From the IMG/VR virus record IMGVR_UViG_3300044987_001050, positions 19,187-83,186 of that record: DNA of 64,000 nucleotides; one strand, written 5' to 3'. Below, in pieces: positions 58,080-63,735 of the stretch. A program made the position numbers and the translations under genes. Each line of letters begins with the position of its first letter. The stretch's first letter is position 1. The notes below the pieces were generated by a model that did not search any database, was not told where the DNA came from, and worked only from the letters and a program-made list of their open reading frames with translations. The DNA comes from a virus.

Positions 58080-58138
58080 CACCCCGCGCATACCCGGCCG
58101 GGACCAAGAGTCATGATCTTGATGTAGGGGTGCAACCA
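58079..58138 (+). tRNA. T-armless tRNA-like RNA, anticodon CAT
   Basis: A perfect 7-bp acceptor GCACCCC/GGGGTGC and a perfect anticodon arm CAAGA-GTCATGA-TCTTG (CAT) are present, but the T arm is absent; only five bases join the anticodon stem to the acceptor. It ends AACCA then CTTTCT like the true tRNAs. The first base is shared with the preceding element. Confidence 0.45.
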
Positions 58139-58152
58139 CTTTCTGAAACAGA

Positions 58153-58229
58153 CGGGGCAAAACATTGCTGGTTGATGTACTAGGCTCTTAACCTTGAGAA
58201 CTCGGTTCGATTCCTGAGTGCCCCGACCA
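58153..58229 (+). tRNA. tRNA-Lys(CTT)
   Basis: CGGGGCA/TGCCCCG acceptor, D stem ACAT/ATGT, loop CTCTTAA, TTCGATT T loop, CCA. Confidence 0.85.
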
Positions 58230-58236
58230 TTTCAAA

Positions 58237-58311
58237 TCCTGTGTAGCTCAGCGGCAGAGCGGGTGACTGTTAATCACTAGGTCCTTGGTTCGATCCCAAG
58301 TTCAGGAGCCA
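58237..58311 (+). tRNA. tRNA-Asn(GTT), normal variable loop
   Basis: GGTGA-CTGTTAA-TCACT anticodon arm, five-base variable loop, T arm CTTGGTTCGATCCCAAG, G73 and CCA. Second Asn gene. Confidence 0.88.
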
Positions 58312-58332
58312 CTTTCAAAATCATTCATCAAC

Positions 58333-58407
58333 GCTCACGTGGGGGAATGGCTACTCGGCAGATTGCAACCCTGTCCTATGTCGGTTCGAGTCCGGCCGTG
58401 AGCTCCA
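58333..58407 (+). tRNA. tRNA-Cys(GCA)
   Basis: GCTCACG/CGTGAGC acceptor, loop TTGCAAC, T73 then CCA. Standard size. Confidence 0.88.
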
Positions 58408-58416
58408 ATTTTATTT

Positions 58417-58492
58417 CCGAGGGTAGCCTAATCGGTTAAGGCCCTGCACTGTGAATGCAGCTATTCGGGTTCGATTCCCGGCCCGCGGACCA
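58417..58492 (+). tRNA. tRNA-His(GTG)
   Basis: CTGCA-CTGTGAA-TGCAG anticodon arm, normal D and T arms, CCA. One acceptor mismatch. Confidence 0.88.
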
Positions 58493-58508
58493 TTTTCTTT
58501 TAACATAT

Positions 58509-58592
58509 GCGCGGCTGGTGGAATGGTATACACGGCAGTTTTAGAAGCTGTTGCCTTCGGGCTTGGGGGTTCGAGTCCCCCGTCGCGCACCA
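58509..58592 (+). tRNA. tRNA-Leu(TAG)
   Basis: GCGCGGC/GTCGCGC acceptor, loop TTTAGAA, long variable arm as expected for Leu, T arm GGGGGTTCGAGTCCCCC, CCA. Confidence 0.9.
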
Positions 58593-58602
58593 CTTTCATA
58601 AT

Positions 58603-58690
58603 GCTGCAGTAGGGTAATGGTAGCCCCCCAGAATTTCACTCTGGCCGATCGCAAGATCTCGTGCGGGTTCGACTCCCGTCTGCAGTTCCA
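58603..58690 (+). tRNA. tRNA-Glu(TTC) with expanded variable arm
   Basis: CCAGA-ATTTCAC-TCTGG anticodon arm and a normal T arm. The variable region is about 18 nt and folds as GATC-GCAA-GATC with a GNRA loop, unlike normal tRNA-Glu. The normal copy is at 57843. Confidence 0.85.
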
Positions 58691-58702
58691 CTTTCATTCA
58701 AT

Positions 58703-58779
58703 CGCGGGGAGGACAAGACGGTTAGTCGGCAGTCTCATAAGCTGCAATCTGGGAGATTCGAGCGCTCCACCCGCAACCA
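58703..58779 (+). tRNA. initiator tRNA-fMet(CAT)
   Basis: CGCGGGG against ACCCGCA leaves the C1 x A72 mismatch that marks bacterial initiators. The anticodon loop is CTCATAA. The T stem has A53/G61 with loop TTCGAGC. CCA encoded. Confidence 0.85.
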
Positions 58780-58792
58780 CTTTCAAACATAA

Positions 58793-58867
58793 GCCTCTAT
58801 CGTTTAATGGATAGGACTCTCGCCTTCTAAGCGACTAACGTAGGTTCGATTCCTACTGGAGGCACCA
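58793..58867 (+). tRNA. tRNA-Arg(TCT)
   Basis: GCCTCTA/TGGAGGC acceptor, CTCGC-CTTCTAA-GCGAC anticodon arm, normal T arm, CCA. Confidence 0.9.
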
Positions 58868-58882
58868 CTTTCAAATTTTCAT

Positions 58883-58958
<76 letters not shown>

Positions 58959-58968
58959 CTTTCATAAT

Positions 58969-59101
58969 GCCGGATTAGTTTAATGGGAAAACGGTACACG
59001 ATGGCTAGCTCTCACCTAGTAAAGGAGCAAGATTGAGTAGGCCTCAAAATCTGCCATCTCGATGTAACAACGCGGAGGTTCGATTCCTTCATTCGGTTTC
59101 A
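58969..59101 (+). tRNA. tRNA-like gene with about 58-nt insertion in the anticodon loop
   Basis: Acceptor GCCGGAT/ATTCGGT, D arm GTTTAATGGGAAAAC and T arm GGAGGTTCGATTCCTTC are intact. Between them lie 81 bases instead of about 23. GATGGC (59000) and GCCATC (59053) pair perfectly inside the GTACA/TGTAA anticodon stem. If the insert is removed with T33 kept, the anticodon would be CTC, but this is uncertain. Ends TTCA. Confidence 0.55.
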
Positions 59102-59114
59102 TATTTTCAAATAA

Positions 59115-59189
59115 GGAGCATTCGTATAATGGTCATTACGACCGCCTGTCGAGCGGTATACACGGGTTCAATTCCCGTATGCTCCGCCA
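59115..59189 (+). tRNA. tRNA-Asp(GTC)
   Basis: GGAGCAT/ATGCTCC acceptor, ACCGC-CTGTCGA-GCGGT anticodon arm, G73 and CCA. Confidence 0.92.
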
Positions 59190-59197
59190 ATTTCAAT

Positions 59198-59275
59198 TGC
59201 GGATAGGACAAGATGGTTAGTCGCCACCCTCATAAGGTGGATCTCTGTGGGATTCGAGCGCCCAGTCCGCAACCA
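59198..59275 (+). tRNA. tRNA-Met(CAT)
   Basis: TGCGGAT/GTCCGCA acceptor, CCACC-CTCATAA-GGTGG anticodon arm. It shares the A53/G61 T-stem feature with the initiator gene. CCA encoded. Confidence 0.85.
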
Positions 59276-59283
59276 CTTTCATA

Positions 59284-59344
59284 AATGATAGAGCGTCTGC
59301 TTTGCAAGCAGAATGTAGATGGTCCGAATCCGTTAATCTCTATC
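59284..59344 (+). tRNA. D-armless or 5'-truncated tRNA-Ala(TGC)
   Basis: The anticodon arm TCTGC-TTTGCAA-GCAGA and variable loop match the Ala gene at 58883. Either the 5' 16 bases were lost, or GATAGAG and CTCTATC form a new 7-bp acceptor that skips the D arm. No CCA precedes CTTTC. Confidence 0.45.
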
Positions 59345-59361
59345 ACTTTCTAAACATAGAT

Positions 59362-59437
59362 GGGCTCGCATGTACCTCGGGGGCGAGAAACACTTGCAAT
59401 GTATCTGTGGCCGGTTCGATCCCGGTCGGGTCCACCA
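59362..59437 (+). tRNA. tRNA-Ala(TGC)-like, atypical D region
   Basis: GGGCTCG/CGGGTCC acceptor, T arm GCCGGTTCGATCCCGGT and loop CTTGCAA are clear. The D region is CATGTAC then CTCG-GGGG-CGAG, and the anticodon stem has only four good pairs. CCA encoded. Confidence 0.55.
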
Positions 59438-59449
59438 ATTTCAACAGTA

Positions 59450-59886
59450 TGGCACTAAGTCAACGATATCACAAGACAGGAAGAACCAAGCGAACAGTTC
59501 AATGCGCTCATTGCAGCAAAGACACTCACAATGGCAAATTCTGCTCGACTGATTGCTCGTTCAGATTCAAAGAGGCTTCATTGCTAAAGAGAATCTTAGA
59601 TGATTCAATTGTAGGCACGGTTGCTCTTAAGCGATATGTGTTATCGCTGAATCCTAAATGTTCTCTGTGCCCATGCACCGACGAGTGGAACGGATTGAAA
59701 CTCGTTCTTCATTTGGATCACATAGATGGCGATAGTGACAACGATAGACTTTCAAATGTTCGTCTGTTATGTCCTAACTGTCATTCACAGACGGAAACAT
59801 ACTGCTCGAGAAATAAAACTAATCCAAACTCGAAGAGATCAAAACGTCTCCGACGAGCACCATCAAGGTGCAAACAAATTTCATAA
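59450..59886 (+). CDS. HNH endonuclease in the tRNA array, 145 aa
   Basis: VQCAHCSKDTHNGKFCSTDC is a Cys ribbon, followed by CSLCPC and HLDHIDGDSDNDRLSNVRLLCPNCHSQ, a complete HNH core. The start ATG lies just after the previous tRNA trailer; an upstream frame running through tRNA sequence is rejected. Likely a homing endonuclease inserted between tRNAs. Confidence 0.86.
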
Positions 59887-59887
59887 T

Positions 59888-59962
59888 GCGCGCGTAGCTC
59901 AGAGGTAGAGCAAGTTCCTTACAAGAACGAGGCCGAGATTTCAAAATTCTCCGTGCGTACCA
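59888..59962 (+). tRNA. tRNA-Val(TAC)
   Basis: GCGCGCG/CGTGCGT acceptor, loop CTTACAA. The T arm GAGAT-TTCAAAA-TTCTC has a T-T at 53-61 as in the Ile gene. CCA encoded. Confidence 0.82.
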
Positions 59963-60005
59963 TTTTCAGGAGGGCCCGAGTCCATGTCTCCTCCGCAATT
60001 AACAT

Positions 60006-60080
60006 GCCACCGTAGCTCAGAGGCAGAGCGACCGTTTCATAAGCGGTAGGCCGGGATATCATGATTCCCCGGTGGCACCA
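60006..60080 (+). tRNA. tRNA(CAT), Ile2 or Met
   Basis: Perfect GCCACCG/CGGTGGC acceptor, ACCGT-TTCATAA-GCGGT anticodon arm. It differs from both Met genes, so a lysidine-modified Ile tRNA is plausible. The T loop is ATCATGA, with A54 and T58 swapped relative to normal. Confidence 0.75.
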
Positions 60081-60262
60081 ATTTTCATTCTTCGAGATCG
60101 CTTGCAGGCATCTCGGACAAGCGCGCGAACATATCAGACCGATGAGCTGCAACTCGTCAAGATGGTATGATGGCGGTCGACTAGAGGATAAGTCACGGGC
60201 TCTATAGTCTGGACGCGGGTTCGAATCCCGCTTGCTGTATGTCGCGCGCAAGTTTTTCAAAC
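60081..60262 (+). other. unresolved tRNA-like element with long stems
   Basis: GCGGGTTCGAATCCCGC is a perfect T arm. Upstream GACT-AGAG and CTCT-AT-AGTC form an extended stem where the anticodon arm should be. GCGCGCG plus ACAT and ATGT plus CGCGCGC enclose the whole unit, followed by a TTTTT run. Possibly a tRNA with insertions. Confidence 0.4.
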
Positions 60263-60336
60263 AGGTGGGTCGTTCAATGGTAGGACCTTGGATTCCAAAC
60301 CCAAAGACTAGAGTTCGATTCTCTATCCACCTGCCA
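60263..60336 (+). tRNA. tRNA-Trp(CCA)
   Basis: AGGTGGG/TCCACCT acceptor with G73, loop TTCCAAA, T arm TAGAGTTCGATTCTCTA, CCA. Matches the bacterial Trp pattern. Confidence 0.86.
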
Positions 60337-60340
60337 CTTT

Positions 60341-60348
60341 AATAAATA
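60341..60348 (+). promoter_or_regulatory. late-type promoter box AATAAATA
   Basis: Five bases before the ATG of the next small gene, the common late spacing. Confidence 0.55.
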
Positions 60349-60353
60349 CATGC

Positions 60354-60545
60354 ATGAAGACATTCCTTGAGTTCATTGAAAAATCGCCTAAGCTCGGTGA
60401 TACGATTACATGGGCAGCTGGCGAAAGACGATTGAGCGGTAAGGTGATTCGAGGCATGGATGGCCAAAAGCTAGTCGTTAAACATCCTACTGCTTATGGA
60501 CAAGAGATTCCGATCTCGTCATTGCGCGGAATCAAGATAAGCTAA
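60354..60545 (+). CDS. small protein with capsid-targeting-like leader, 63 aa
   Basis: Begins MKTFLEFIEKSP, very close to the T4 internal-protein leader, then a small beta domain (GDTITWAAGERRLSGKVIRG). Lies between tRNA genes under a late-type box. Confidence 0.75.
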   Translation: MKTFLEFIEKSPKLGDTITWAAGERRLSGKVIRGMDGQKLVVKHPTAYGQEIPISSLRGIKIS

Positions 60546-60556
60546 CTACTTTCTTG

Positions 60557-60585
60557 TTTACATTTTCTCTTGACTGTTGTAGAAT
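60557..60585 (+). promoter_or_regulatory. TTTACA-N17-TAGAAT promoter inside the tRNA array
   Basis: Exact member of the recurrent class; restarts tRNA transcription after the inserted protein gene. Confidence 0.8.
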
Positions 60586-60670
60586 AACACATGCTGATTG
60601 AGCGTTGCCCGAACAACCGGACAACTTAAATAACCGCTAATGAGGTGGCCAATCAACATATCATCTTTTA

Positions 60671-60757
60671 GCTGTGGTCGCTTAGTGGTCGATAGCACCG
60701 GTTTTGTAAGCCGGATGGGCAACCTCGCCGTGAGTTCGAATCTCACTCACAGCTCCA
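60671..60757 (+). tRNA. tRNA-Thr(TGT) with expanded variable arm
   Basis: GCTGTGG/TCACAGC acceptor and CCGGT-TTTGTAA-GCCGG anticodon arm. The variable region is 15 nt with GG-GCAA-CC. Normal tRNA-Thr has a short variable loop. CCA encoded. Confidence 0.8.
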
Positions 60758-60764
60758 TTTTCTT

Positions 60765-60892
60765 TTCATGATAGCAAATCGGTAAAGCGGTTGGATAGTA
60801 GCCTATTACACATGGCCAAACCTGACGATGAATCACGAGTGGTGCTCGGAAGATTCAAACAATGATGGACTCAAACCCATCTCATGAAAAAC
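60765..60892 (+). tRNA. tRNA-like gene with about 52-nt insertion
   Basis: Perfect TTCATGA/TCATGAA acceptor, D arm AGCAAATCGGTAAAGC-like and T arm GATGG/CCATC. The interval between D and T arms is about 75 bases instead of 23, and the anticodon cannot be assigned. The 3' end is AAC rather than CCA. Confidence 0.45.
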
Positions 60893-60901
60893 ATTTTCCA
60901 T

Positions 60902-60999
60902 CGGGGCGTTAACATAGCTTGGCAATGTGGGCGACTTGGAATCGCTTGAGGGCAGAAAGAGTCTGTCTTCCGTGGGTTCGAATCCCACCGTCCCGACCA
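60902..60999 (+). tRNA. tRNA-Pro(TGG) with expanded variable arm
   Basis: C1-G72 and A73 (CGGGGCG/CGTCCCG) are Pro identity features. GGCGA-CTTGGAA-TCGCT gives TGG by position. The variable arm is about 25 nt with GGCAGA/TCTGTC paired. A Ser(GGA) reading would need a shifted loop and is less likely given C1-G72. Confidence 0.68.
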
Positions 61000-61006
61000 A
61001 TTTCGT

Positions 61007-61079
61007 TGATGTATCGTCTAAGTGTAAGGACACTCGCTCTCCAGCTTGAAATACGGGCTTTTTCAATCCGTTGCATCAA
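61007..61079 (+). pseudogene. degenerate tRNA
   Basis: TGATGTA/TGCATCA acceptor and D arm GTCT/GGAC are good, and overall length is normal. The anticodon stem (CTCGC against CTTGA) and T arm are broken, and no CCA is present. Confidence 0.5.
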
Positions 61080-61133
61080 CTCGTTTTGCTTAATGTGGGA
61101 TTTCGCCACACCTATTCCCTAGGCGCACACTGT
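61080..61133 (+). other. isolated T-arm-like hairpin
   Basis: TGTGG-GATTTCG-CCACA forms a five-pair, seven-base-loop hairpin of T-arm size with no tRNA around it. Confidence 0.4.
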
Positions 61134-61227
61134 GGAAGGCTGGCAGAGTCTGGTCTATCGCGTCTGTCTCGAAAACAGATGGTCTGTGAAAGCAGACCCG
61201 TGGGTTCAAATCCCACGCCTTCCTCCA
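61134..61227 (+). tRNA. tRNA-Ser(CGA)
   Basis: GGAAGGC/GCCTTCC acceptor, TCTGT-CTCGAAA-ACAGA anticodon arm, long variable arm GGTCTG/CAGACC, CCA. Confidence 0.9.
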
Positions 61228-61328
61228 TTTCAAAGATGAATTCGATTAACAGAAGGTCTGTTGAATCACAGCATGAGTCGAGAATTCAACCGGTGCTCGT
61301 TCACCGTTCATGCAAACGAGATTTTCAT
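61228..61328 (+). other. unresolved structured segment
   Basis: AACAGA/TCTGTT, TTGAAT/ATTCAA and CTCGTT/AACGAG pairs are present and the segment ends in a TTTTCA trailer. No cloverleaf found. Confidence 0.35.
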
Positions 61329-61419
61329 GGGTGTTTGGTCGAGTGGTTTATGGCGCCAGTCTTGAAAACTGGAGATGGTTAACAGCTGTCCGTGGGTTCA
61401 AATCCCACAGCACCCGCCA
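61329..61419 (+). tRNA. tRNA-Ser(TGA)
   Basis: GGGTGTT/AGCACCC acceptor with G73, CCAGT-CTTGAAA-ACTGG anticodon arm, long variable arm, CCA. Confidence 0.92.
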
Positions 61420-61523
61420 CTTTTAGACGGAGTAAAATCCTATCGAGCGGTTAGGCTGAAAGGCCATTGCGTCGAAATGCAACGAACAATAACCCGGCAA
61501 ACACGTTGCTCTGATATTCATAT
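61420..61523 (+). other. unresolved tRNA-like segment
   Basis: CCTATCGAGCGGTTAGG is a good D arm and an adjacent CATT-GCGTCGA-AATG hairpin resembles an anticodon arm, but no T arm or acceptor pairing is found before the next Tyr gene. Confidence 0.35.
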
Positions 61524-61611
61524 GCGTCACGAAAGCAGGCGGCTTCCTGCAGCAAGACTGTAAATCTTGTCTCTTCACCGAGGAGTGGGTCGGCACCACC
61601 GGGGCGCACCA
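61524..61611 (+). tRNA. tRNA-Tyr(GTA), second copy
   Basis: CAAGA-CTGTAAA-TCTTG anticodon arm, long variable arm and CCA. The D arm GCAGG/CCTGC is extended and the T loop reads GTCGGCA, lacking T54. One acceptor mismatch. Confidence 0.72.
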
Positions 61612-61619
61612 ATTTCAAT

Positions 61620-61737
61620 AGGACTACGGCTCTGCTGTTCTAACAGCGATTCTTTCAGGGAACGAGACAAGCAAGCCTGTAAACTTGCTACCGGTGCTCC
61701 GGTTAGACTTAGGGGAAGATCCTGAGTAGGCCTACCA
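61620..61737 (+). tRNA. tRNA-Tyr(GTA)-like with D-region insertion
   Basis: AGGACTA/TAGGCCT acceptor (one mismatch), GCAAG/CTTGC anticodon stem with an eight-base loop CCTGTAAA, variable arm ACCGG/CCGGT and CCA. The D region holds about 30 extra bases, including GCTGT-TCTA-ACAGC. The T loop is GGAAGAT. Confidence 0.5.
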
Positions 61738-61985
61738 ATTTACAAATCCTCGCTGTTAATCAGCAGCTAGTGTGTTCACGAAGAAAATGGTAAAGGAACG
61801 GCAAGCCTTTGCTCACACGAAAGAAGCCTGTAGCACAGGTAAAAATCGTAAGCCAAAGGTTGTTATGATAAGCAACAAAGGGCGTCCCGGCTACTGAGGC
61901 CGTATCCCACAGTTCATTGGAGCCTAACAGCGATGAAGGTGAACAAACCGCTTCGGCGGTTGTGAGAATCAGCGACTTTCTATAA
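61738..61985 (+). other. 248-base structured region of unknown nature
   Basis: No protein gene and no tRNA found. It contains AACCGCTTCGGCGGTT, a UUCG-capped hairpin, and other short complementary runs such as CCTGT/ACAGG and AACCTTTGGCTT-like complements. It may be one non-coding RNA or several decayed tRNAs. Confidence 0.4.
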
Positions 61986-62060
61986 CCACCCATAGCTGAA
62001 ATGGATTAGCACAGGATTGAAACCCCTGAGATGTTGGATCGTTACCAACTGGGTGGGCCA
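61986..62060 (+). tRNA. tRNA-Phe(GAA) with swapped T loop
   Basis: Perfect CCACCCA/TGGGTGG acceptor, loop TTGAAAC, CCA. The T arm GTTGG-ATCGTTA-CCAAC has A54 and T58 exchanged. Confidence 0.85.
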
Positions 62061-62069
62061 CTTTCAAAT

Positions 62070-62144
62070 GGGCGTAAAGCTTTAATGGTGAAGCTTCCGA
62101 CTTTTAATCGGATGAACTGGGATCGTTACCCAGTGCGCCTACCA
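62070..62144 (+). tRNA. tRNA-Lys(TTT) with swapped T loop
   Basis: GGGCGTA/TGCGCCT acceptor, TCCGA-CTTTTAA-TCGGA anticodon arm, T arm CTGGG-ATCGTTA-CCCAG, CCA. Confidence 0.88.
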
Positions 62145-62154
62145 ATTTCATAAC

Positions 62155-62234
62155 GCGTCGTTCGCATAGTCTGGCTTATCGCACTTGTTTTCCAAACAAG
62201 CACCTCGTGGGTTCGAATCCCACACGACGTACCA
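62155..62234 (+). tRNA. tRNA-Gly(TCC)
   Basis: GCGTCGT/ACGACGT acceptor, CTTGT-TTTCCAA-ACAAG anticodon arm, T arm GTGGGTTCGAATCCCAC, CCA. The D loop is slightly long. Confidence 0.88.
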
Positions 62235-62373
62235 CTTTAACAGCTAACCAATCATCTGACAAAGATGACATGCATCACTCGCTTGTATTTGATTGGTTAG
62301 AACGCTAAGCAGCACAATGGTAAGCGTTAATCGGGCCTCTAGGTGCTCGTCGTGTGCAACCTTTAATTTTCAT
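62235..62373 (+). other. large inverted repeat and unresolved tRNA-like segment
   Basis: CTAACCAATCA and its exact complement pair over 11 bases around a 35-base loop holding TCATC-TGACAAA-GATGA, an anticodon-arm-sized hairpin. A second part pairs AACGCT with AGCGTT and ends CAACC-TTTAATTTTCA. Confidence 0.45.
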
Positions 62374-62448
62374 GCGCGTATCGTATAACGGTTATTATGA
62401 TGGCTTGCCAAGTCATAAATGGGAGTTCGATTCTCCCTACGCGCACCA
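62374..62448 (+). tRNA. tRNA-Gly(GCC)
   Basis: GCGCGTA/TACGCGC acceptor, loop TTGCCAA, T arm GGGAGTTCGATTCTCCC, CCA. Confidence 0.9.
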
Positions 62449-62459
62449 CTTTCATTTCA

Positions 62460-62467
62460 TATAAATA
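62460..62467 (+). promoter_or_regulatory. T4-type late promoter box TATAAATA
   Basis: Exact match with 5 bases to the ATG of the following small gene. Confidence 0.75.
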
Positions 62468-62472
62468 GTTTC

Positions 62473-62691
62473 ATGGGACACAAACCAAATTCTATTTTCG
62501 AAGCAGCGCACTCAGTGTTGACAAATGAAGCGAACGTTCCACCACCTCGCGTGTCGAAGGAAATTCGTTACAAGAATAAAAGTGGCGAAACCCGCGTAAG
62601 CTCGGTCAGTCCTGCAAAGGAAGACGAAGAAGTTAAACTGATCAAAGCGTTGGGTGGCACGATCGTCAAGATCACTGACGTCACGCACTAA
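62473..62691 (+). CDS. small late protein inside the tRNA array, 72 aa
   Basis: The ATG after the late box is chosen over a frame that runs through the tRNA-Gly gene. Basic protein with EIRYKNKSGETRVSSVSP. Unrecognised. Confidence 0.7.
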   Translation: MGHKPNSIFEAAHSVLTNEANVPPPRVSKEIRYKNKSGETRVSSVSPAKEDEEVKLIKALGGTIVKITDVTH

Positions 62692-62702
62692 TAATTTCAA
62701 AT

Positions 62703-62777
62703 GGCCCGTTGGTATAACGGATAGAACATCGGCTTGCGAAGTCGAGGATCCAGGTTCGATTCCTGGGCGGGCTACCA
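62703..62777 (+). tRNA. tRNA-Arg(GCG)
   Basis: GGCCCGT/GCGGGCT acceptor, TCGGC-TTGCGAA-GTCGA anticodon arm, T arm CCAGGTTCGATTCCTGG, CCA. GCG instead of the usual ACG for CGN codons. Confidence 0.85.
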
Positions 62778-62784
62778 TTTTTTA

Positions 62785-62907
62785 GGGAGGTTAGTTTAAA
62801 GGTAAAACCTCGTGACTAAGCGAGCGATGTTGTTAGGTAATCAAGGAGAATGACGTCAACTCCTTCTTGTGCGTTCTAACTCGGTTCAAGTCCAACATCT
62901 CCCACCA
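62785..62907 (+). tRNA. tRNA gene interrupted by 51 nt in the T arm
   Basis: Acceptor GGGAGGT/ATCTCCC and D arm GTTTAAAGGTAAAAC are intact. Removing 51 bases after CGATGTTG joins GTTG to GTTCAAGTCCAAC, restoring a perfect T arm GTTGG-TTCAAGT-CCAAC. The insert itself pairs AAGGAG with CTCCTT and TTAG with CTAA. The anticodon arm CTCG...CGAG has an irregular loop, so the anticodon is not assigned. CCA encoded. Confidence 0.65.
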
Positions 62908-62916
62908 TTTTCCAAT

Positions 62917-62999
62917 TGACGCGAAGCCTAGCGGCCTGGCGCCGGTCTTTGAAACCGGAGAGAGCAATCTCATCGTGGGTTCGAATCCCACCGCGTCTA
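62917..62999 (+). tRNA. tRNA-Gln(TTG) with expanded variable arm, no CCA
   Basis: The D arm GCC-TAGCGGCCT-GGC and CCGGT-CTTTGAA-ACCGG anticodon arm follow bacterial tRNA-Gln. The variable region is 16 nt with GAGA-GCAA-TCTC. A73 is followed directly by CTTTCC, so CCA is not encoded. Confidence 0.8.
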
Positions 63000-63021
63000 C
63001 TTTCCTTTAAGATTCGAACCA

Positions 63022-63029
63022 TATAAATA
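63022..63029 (+). promoter_or_regulatory. T4-type late promoter box TATAAATA
   Basis: Exact match with 5 bases to the GTG start of the GIY-YIG gene. Confidence 0.75.
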
Positions 63030-63034
63030 GATAT

Positions 63035-63655
63035 GTGTACTACACTGTCTATAAGATTACGAATCAAGTGAACAACAAGATTTATGTTGGAGTTCATAAG
63101 ACGCGCAATCTTGATGATTCTTACATGGGTTCAGGGCTAATGCTAAAGAGAGCAATCACTAAGCATGGTCTCGAAAACTTCAAGAAGGAATATCTTGCGG
63201 TCTTTGACAATCCTGATGATATGTTTAACATGGAATCTGAATTAGTGAATGAAGACTTCGTTAAGTCAACTCATTCTTACAATATGAAGGAAGGCGGGCA
63301 TGGAGGATGGGATCACATTTCGCAAACTACTAGGCATGCTGCTCAGCTTAAAGGAGCACGCGCCATCGCTCATAGAATAAAAACTGATCCTATACTCAGA
63401 AAACAAAACTCAGACAGATGCAAAGCAACTACTGCTAGATCTAAAGAGGCAGGATTATACAAAGGCAAAAAAGCTTTCTTAGGCAAATCTCATTCTGATT
63501 CAACACGAAAGAAGATGAGCGTGTCTCATCAAGGAAAACATGACGGCTCAAGAAATTCTCAGTTTGGTTCCATGTGGATCACTGATCGAGTTTCAAACAA
63601 AAAGATTTCAAAAGACGATCCTATTCCAGACGGATGGATGAAAGGTCGAACATAA
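63035..63655 (+). CDS. GIY-YIG homing endonuclease in the tRNA array, 206 aa
   Basis: YTVYKITNQVNNKIYVGVHKT is the GIY-YIG core, DDSYMGSGLMLKRAITKHG follows, and HSDSTRKKMSVSHQGKH is a NUMOD3-like repeat. It is clearly related in layout to the enzyme at 17813. The GTG start lies 5 bases after a late box. Confidence 0.9.
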   Translation: MYYTVYKITNQVNNKIYVGVHKTRNLDDSYMGSGLMLKRAITKHGLENFKKEYLAVFDNPDDMFNMESELVNEDFVKSTHSYNMKEGGHGGWDHISQTTRHAAQLKGARAIAHRIKTDPILRKQNSDRCKATTARSKEAGLYKGKKAFLGKSHSDSTRKKMSVSHQGKHDGSRNSQFGSMWITDRVSNKKISKDDPIPDGWMKGRT

Positions 63656-63661
63656 TTTCAT

Positions 63662-63733
63662 ACTCGTATCGTCTAGCTGGATAGGATGTCCCTGCGCAGG
63701 GAGACGGTGGTTCGATCCCATCTGCGAGTTCCA
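63662..63733 (+). tRNA. tRNA-Arg(GCG)?, uncertain anticodon
   Basis: ACTCGTA/TGCGAGT acceptor, D arm and T arm are good with T73-CCA. The anticodon hairpin TCCCT-GCGC-AGGGA is over-paired. Keeping T33 gives GCG. Confidence 0.55.
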
Positions 63734-63735
63734 AT

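Noticed and set aside
58969-59101. Group I intron in a tRNA
   Set aside because: The insert is about 58 bases and lacks group I core sequences; group I introns are several times longer.
60833-61066. Minus-strand frames over tRNAs encoding strings such as VGFEPTEDR, GGIRTHD or RDGGLEPP (also at 58411-58599, 59919-60260, 62512-62778, 62876-63097)
   Set aside because: These are well-known false proteins produced by translating tRNA T arms on the wrong strand; real tRNA genes occupy the positions.
61633-61646. GCTGTTCTAACAGC, which could be read as a CTA (amber suppressor) anticodon arm
   Set aside because: The hairpin pairs five bases with a four-base loop, and no tRNA folds around it; coding stops in the window give no hint of amber reassignment.
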